NCBI GenBank assembly: GCA_937913075.1
Contig: CALEPU010000059.1
Coordinates: forward strand, 1 to 7,915
Source of the DNA: an uncultured Clostridia bacterium
Lineage (GTDB): Bacteria > Bacillota > Clostridia > Christensenellales > CAG-138
Reading direction: 5' to 3'
DNA: 7,915 bases
Shown: positions 5,634-7,915 of the stretch, in pieces
Numbering within the stretch: the first letter of the stretch is position 1
How the letters are laid out: every line of letters starts with the position of its first letter
Notes under the pieces: model-generated
What the model was told of the DNA's origin: nothing
Seen by the model: the letters and a program-made list of their open reading frames with translations, nothing else
The model's database searches: none
Program-made: the position numbers and the translations under genes

Positions 5634-6608
5634 ATGCGACGCAACCCATACCGCCGCGGCAAGAGCGAGAACGCGCTGTTCAAGAGGCTCGGCTCACGGC
5701 TGAATCTGCATATCACCTTCAAGGGGCACCAAGGGCGCCGGTGGCGCATGGGCGCTGCCGCGCTTGCGTTCGTACTGCTTTTGGTGATAGCGGGCGTGCT
5801 GCTCAAACCCGAGACACAGCTTATGAGCTCCGTTGAAATTAGCAGAGCTCGCGAGAGGGGCATATTATACGTCGGCGTAAGGGACGATATGCCCGGCTTC
5901 AACGAGGGCGGCGAGGGCTTGGAGCAGGAGCTCGCCCGTCTGCTTGCGCAGCGTGTGCTGCCCGAGTCGGAGGATCCCATTAAATTCCTCATCTGCACCT
6001 CGCAGACCGTATCCTCCAAGATATCCGACGGCAGTATAGATATGGCGATAGCTCTCCTGCCCAAGGGCAAAAGCCGCTCATACTCATATTCTTACCCATA
6101 CTATAAGGATGAAGTGCGGATAGTAACCTTGAAGAGCGAGCTCGTTTCATCGGATCCTACTGAGCTGGTATTGGGCTACGTGCAGGATACGCCCTCGGCG
6201 GACGTCCTCTCCGCTTATAAGAGCGAGGTGACCGCCGTCAAGGAAAAGAGCTTCTTTGAAAAGCTGTTTGAAAAGCCCGACGAGACCTACGTCGTCGAAG
6301 CGGCAAAGACTATGGAGCTCAAAAAATACGGCTCATACGATGAGCTGCTGGCGGCGCTGATGCGCGGCGATATCGAGGGCGCGGTGATGGCGGGCGCCTA
6401 TATCAATAAATACCTCGAGGTCTATGCGGCGGAATATATGGGCAGGACGAGGTATTATCTCAACGACAATTCGCTCGGCGAGGTGGAGTATTGCTTCGTA
6501 TCCTCCTCCGACGAGCCCGCGTTTACACAGCTCGCGGATATGATGATATACGAGCTGCAAAAGGACGGCACCCTCGAGGAGCTCCTCGCAAAGTACGGGT
6601 TAGGCTGA
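5634..6608 (+). CDS. Membrane-anchored protein resembling family 3 solute-binding proteins
   Basis: A 324-residue protein with a basic N-terminal tail (1-39, many R and K), one membrane segment (about 40-57) and an outside domain. The domain looks like the periplasmic-binding fold of family 3 (amino-acid type) solute-binding proteins: RERGILYVGVRDDMPGF (73-89), then E.LEQELARLLAQ (94-106), SDGSIDMAIALL (131-142) and SYSYPYYKDE (151-160), with a closing LEELLAKYGLG (314-324) matching the usual family end. There is no lipobox; it would be held by an uncleaved N-terminal anchor with the tail inside the cell. No permease or ATPase for an uptake system is adjacent, so it may be a sensor-like or orphan binding protein. 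ATG 5634 is preceded by a weak AAGG (5621-5624). Its upstream region is the tail of the hairpin array, and no promoter is evident, so it may once have followed yhaM directly. Ligand unknown. Confidence 0.72.
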   Translation: MRRNPYRRGKSENALFKRLGSRLNLHITFKGHQGRRWRMGAAALAFVLLLVIAGVLLKPETQLMSSVEISRARERGILYVGVRDDMPGFNEGGEGLEQELARLLAQRVLPESEDPIKFLICTSQTVSSKISDGSIDMAIALLPKGKSRSYSYSYPYYKDEVRIVTLKSELVSSDPTELVLGYVQDTPSADVLSAYKSEVTAVKEKSFFEKLFEKPDETYVVEAAKTMELKKYGSYDELLAALMRGDIEGAVMAGAYINKYLEVYAAEYMGRTRYYLNDNSLGEVEYCFVSSSDEPAFTQLADMMIYELQKDGTLEELLAKYGLG

Positions 6609-6635
6609 AGGACGCGGCATCACGTTTTTTATTTT
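6608..6635 (+). terminator. Possible weak terminator after the binding-protein gene
   Basis: AAGGACG (6608-6614) can pair, with two G-T pairs, to CGTTTTT (6623-6629) around an 8-base loop, and a T-rich stretch continues to 6635. Alternatively CGCGG (6613-6617) and ATTTT (6631-6635) pair with AAAATCCGCG (6640-6649). The stem is weak and the T run is part of it, so this is a tentative call supported mainly by position between a stop codon and the metK promoter. Confidence 0.3.
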
Positions 6636-6668
6636 CGATAAAATCCGCGAAAAAACAGCCGCACGGTG

Positions 6669-6697
6669 TTGCAAAAACGCGCGCGGTGTGATATAGT
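6669..6697 (+). promoter_or_regulatory. Extended -10 promoter of the metK transcript
   Basis: TTGCAA (6669-6674) and TATAGT (6692-6697) are 17 bases apart, with TG at 6689-6690 one base before the -10. Transcription should start near 6704, about 12 bases before the riboswitch, which is the normal geometry for S-box leaders. Confidence 0.8.
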
Positions 6698-6715
6698 GTT
6701 ATAAACGAATATTGC

Positions 6716-6821
6716 CTTATCGAGAGTGGCTGAGGGAACGGCCCTTTGAAGCCACGGCAACCTGTCGCATTAGCGGCAAGGTGCCAATTCCGGCGGGGGC
6801 TATACCTTCCGCAAAGATGAG
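6716..6821 (+). promoter_or_regulatory. SAM-I (S-box) riboswitch aptamer controlling metK
   Basis: The leader carries the conserved S-box core: CTTATC-GAGAG at the start, GTGGC (6726-6730) pairing with GCCAC (6751-6755), the GAGGGA and GGCCC segments between them, GGCAACC (6756-6762), and AAGGTGCCAATTCC (6778-6791). Helix P1 is CTTATC (6716-6721) with GATGAG (6816-6821), including one G-U pair. This class binds S-adenosylmethionine and turns genes off when it is abundant. Its place directly before the SAM synthetase gene is the standard feedback circuit. In the SAM-free state GAGCG (6819-6823) could pair with CGCTC (6847-6851) as an anti-terminator, so P1 formation and terminator formation are linked. 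Confidence 0.95.
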
Positions 6822-6843
6822 CGTTGGTATTGATCCTATACGT

Positions 6844-6866
6844 GGGCGCTCGCAAGCGCCCCTTTT
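6844..6866 (+). terminator. SAM riboswitch expression-platform terminator
   Basis: GGGCGCT (6844-6850) pairs perfectly with AGCGCCC (6855-6861) around CGCA, followed by C and TTTT (6863-6866). It forms when SAM holds P1 closed and stops transcription 54 bases before metK. The 5' arm overlaps the predicted anti-terminator. Confidence 0.9.
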
Positions 6867-6920
6867 AATTTCACTCACCGGCGCAGCGGGGCAAAATATG
6901 CTTTAAGGAGTTGTATTTTT

Positions 6921-7915
6921 ATGGAAAAGACAAAAAGGCTCTTCACTTCCGAGTCCGTGACGGAAGGGCATCCCGACAAGGTTTGCGATAATATCGCAGA
7001 CGAGGTGCTGGATGAAATGCTAAGGAACGACGCTTCCTCGAGGGTCGCCTGCGAGTGCGCCGCGACTACGGGAATGGTCGTTGTAATGGGCGAGGTCACT
7101 ACCAACTGCTACATCGACATTCCCAAGCTCGTTCGTGACGTAGTGCTCGATATAGGCTACGACAAGCCCGAGTACGGCTTTGACGGGCACAGCCTTGCGG
7201 TGATATCCGCGATAAACAGCCAGAGCCCCGATATAGCGCTCGGCGTTGACAAGAGCATGGAGGCGAAGCTCGGTCTTGCCGACCCCTTGGATATCGGCGC
7301 GGGCGATCAGGGTATGATGTTCGGCTTTGCCTGCAGGGAGACACCGGAGCTGATGCCGATGCCCATTGCCCTGTCGCACCGCATTACCCGGCGACTGGCG
7401 GAAGTGCGCAGGCAGGGCGTTTTGCCCTGGCTTCGGCCAGACGGCAAGGCCCAGGTCACGATCGCGTATGAGGACGGCAAGCCTGCTGCGGTGGATACCA
7501 TCGTCCTGTCTACCCAGCATGATCCGGATATCAGCCAGGAAAAAATCGCTGCCGCCATGCAGACGGAAGTAATCCGGCCTGTGATTCCGCCGGAGCTGCT
7601 CACGCCGGAAACCCGCTTCCTGATCAATCCTACGGGCCGCTTTGTCATCGGAGGCCCCGCCGGTGATACCGGACTGACCGGGCGGAAGATCATTGTGGAT
7701 ACGTATGGCGGATATGCCCCGCATGGCGGAGGCGCGTTCTCCGGAAAGGACCCCACCAAGGTGGACCGCAGCGCTGCCTATGCTGCCCGCTACGCGGCCA
7801 AAAACGTGGTTGCGGCCGGTCTGGCGGAGCGCTGTGAGATCCAGCTGGCTTACGCGATCGGTGTCGCGCGGCCTGTCAGCCTGCTGGTGGATACGCGGGG
7901 CACCGGCGCATCCAC
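6921..7915 (+). CDS. metK: S-adenosylmethionine synthetase, 3' end cut by the window
   Basis: MetK makes S-adenosylmethionine from methionine and ATP in the cytoplasm. The reading frame is open from ATG 6921 to the window end, giving 331 residues of an expected 380-400. Motifs in order: GHPDK (16-20) with the ATP-site histidine H17, GAGDQGMMFG (126-135), TGRFVIGGPAGDTGLTGRK (238-256) and GGGAFSGKDPTKVDRS (269-284). AAGGAG (6905-6910) lies 10 bases before the start. Regulation is by the SAM-I riboswitch just upstream. Oddity: codon choice changes sharply near codons 126-150. Before it Ile ATA is 4 of 8, Leu CTG 1 of 10 and Arg AGG 4 of 5; after it ATA is 0 of 14, CTG 11 of 14 and AGG 1 of 15. 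The protein is still a coherent MetK throughout, so the two parts seem to come from different genomes, joined either by recombination or by assembly. Confidence 0.96.
   Translation, partial: MEKTKRLFTSESVTEGHPDKVCDNIADEVLDEMLRNDASSRVACECAATTGMVVVMGEVTTNCYIDIPKLVRDVVLDIGYDKPEYGFDGHSLAVISAINSQSPDIALGVDKSMEAKLGLADPLDIGAGDQGMMFGFACRETPELMPMPIALSHRITRRLAEVRRQGVLPWLRPDGKAQVTIAYEDGKPAAVDTIVLSTQHDPDISQEKIAAAMQTEVIRPVIPPELLTPETRFLINPTGRFVIGGPAGDTGLTGRKIIVDTYGGYAPHGGGAFSGKDPTKVDRSAAYAARYAAKNVVAAGLAERCEIQLAYAIGVARPVSLLVDTRGTGAS

Noticed and set aside
7020..7724. A 234-codon minus strand frame over metK
   Set aside because: The + strand encodes an unmistakable MetK with all its motifs; the reverse frame is a composition artefact.

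Overview
The window reads as a chromosomal segment of a mid-to-high GC Gram-positive Firmicute, most likely an uncultured member of the Clostridia. The reasons are a SAM-I (S-box) riboswitch in front of metK, a YhaM-type exoribonuclease, a lipoprotein with a classic lipobox, strong AGGAGG-like ribosome binding sites, and heavy use of the isoleucine codon ATA and the arginine codon AGG. All genes lie on the + strand. No species can be named from the sequence alone.

Layout. Positions 1-3161 hold a two-gene ABC exporter operon: promoter at 22-50, a small palindrome at the start of the leader, an ATPase (174-953), and an overlapping 728-residue permease that looks like two ABC-2 permease domains fused in one chain (946-3132), closed by an intrinsic terminator. 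Positions 3203-4904 hold a second operon with a near-consensus promoter: a small lipoprotein of unknown function (3259-3894), then a YhaM-family 3'-5' exoribonuclease (3915-4904). Positions 4932-5618 hold the unusual part, a short gene for a four-helix-bundle protein (S23/IVP/Avd-like family) set between two arrays of small hairpins. Upstream, the heptamer ATATCGC occurs five times; downstream, its reverse complement GCGATAT occurs five times. Between successive heptamers sits a short palindrome, and the downstream palindromes differ in sequence while keeping their pairing. The arrangement is therefore inverted about the gene. Positions 5634-6608 encode a membrane-anchored protein resembling family 3 solute-binding proteins. 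Positions 6669-6866 hold an extended -10 promoter, a SAM-I riboswitch and its terminator, which control metK (6921 to the window end, partial).

The part most worth following up is the hairpin-array/four-helix-bundle cassette. It has the look of a small mobile or structured-RNA element inserted between ordinary housekeeping genes, and I do not recognise it as a named system. A second point concerns data integrity or recombination: codon usage in metK changes abruptly near 7300-7380, which suggests either a chimeric assembly at the contig end or an intragenic recombination.
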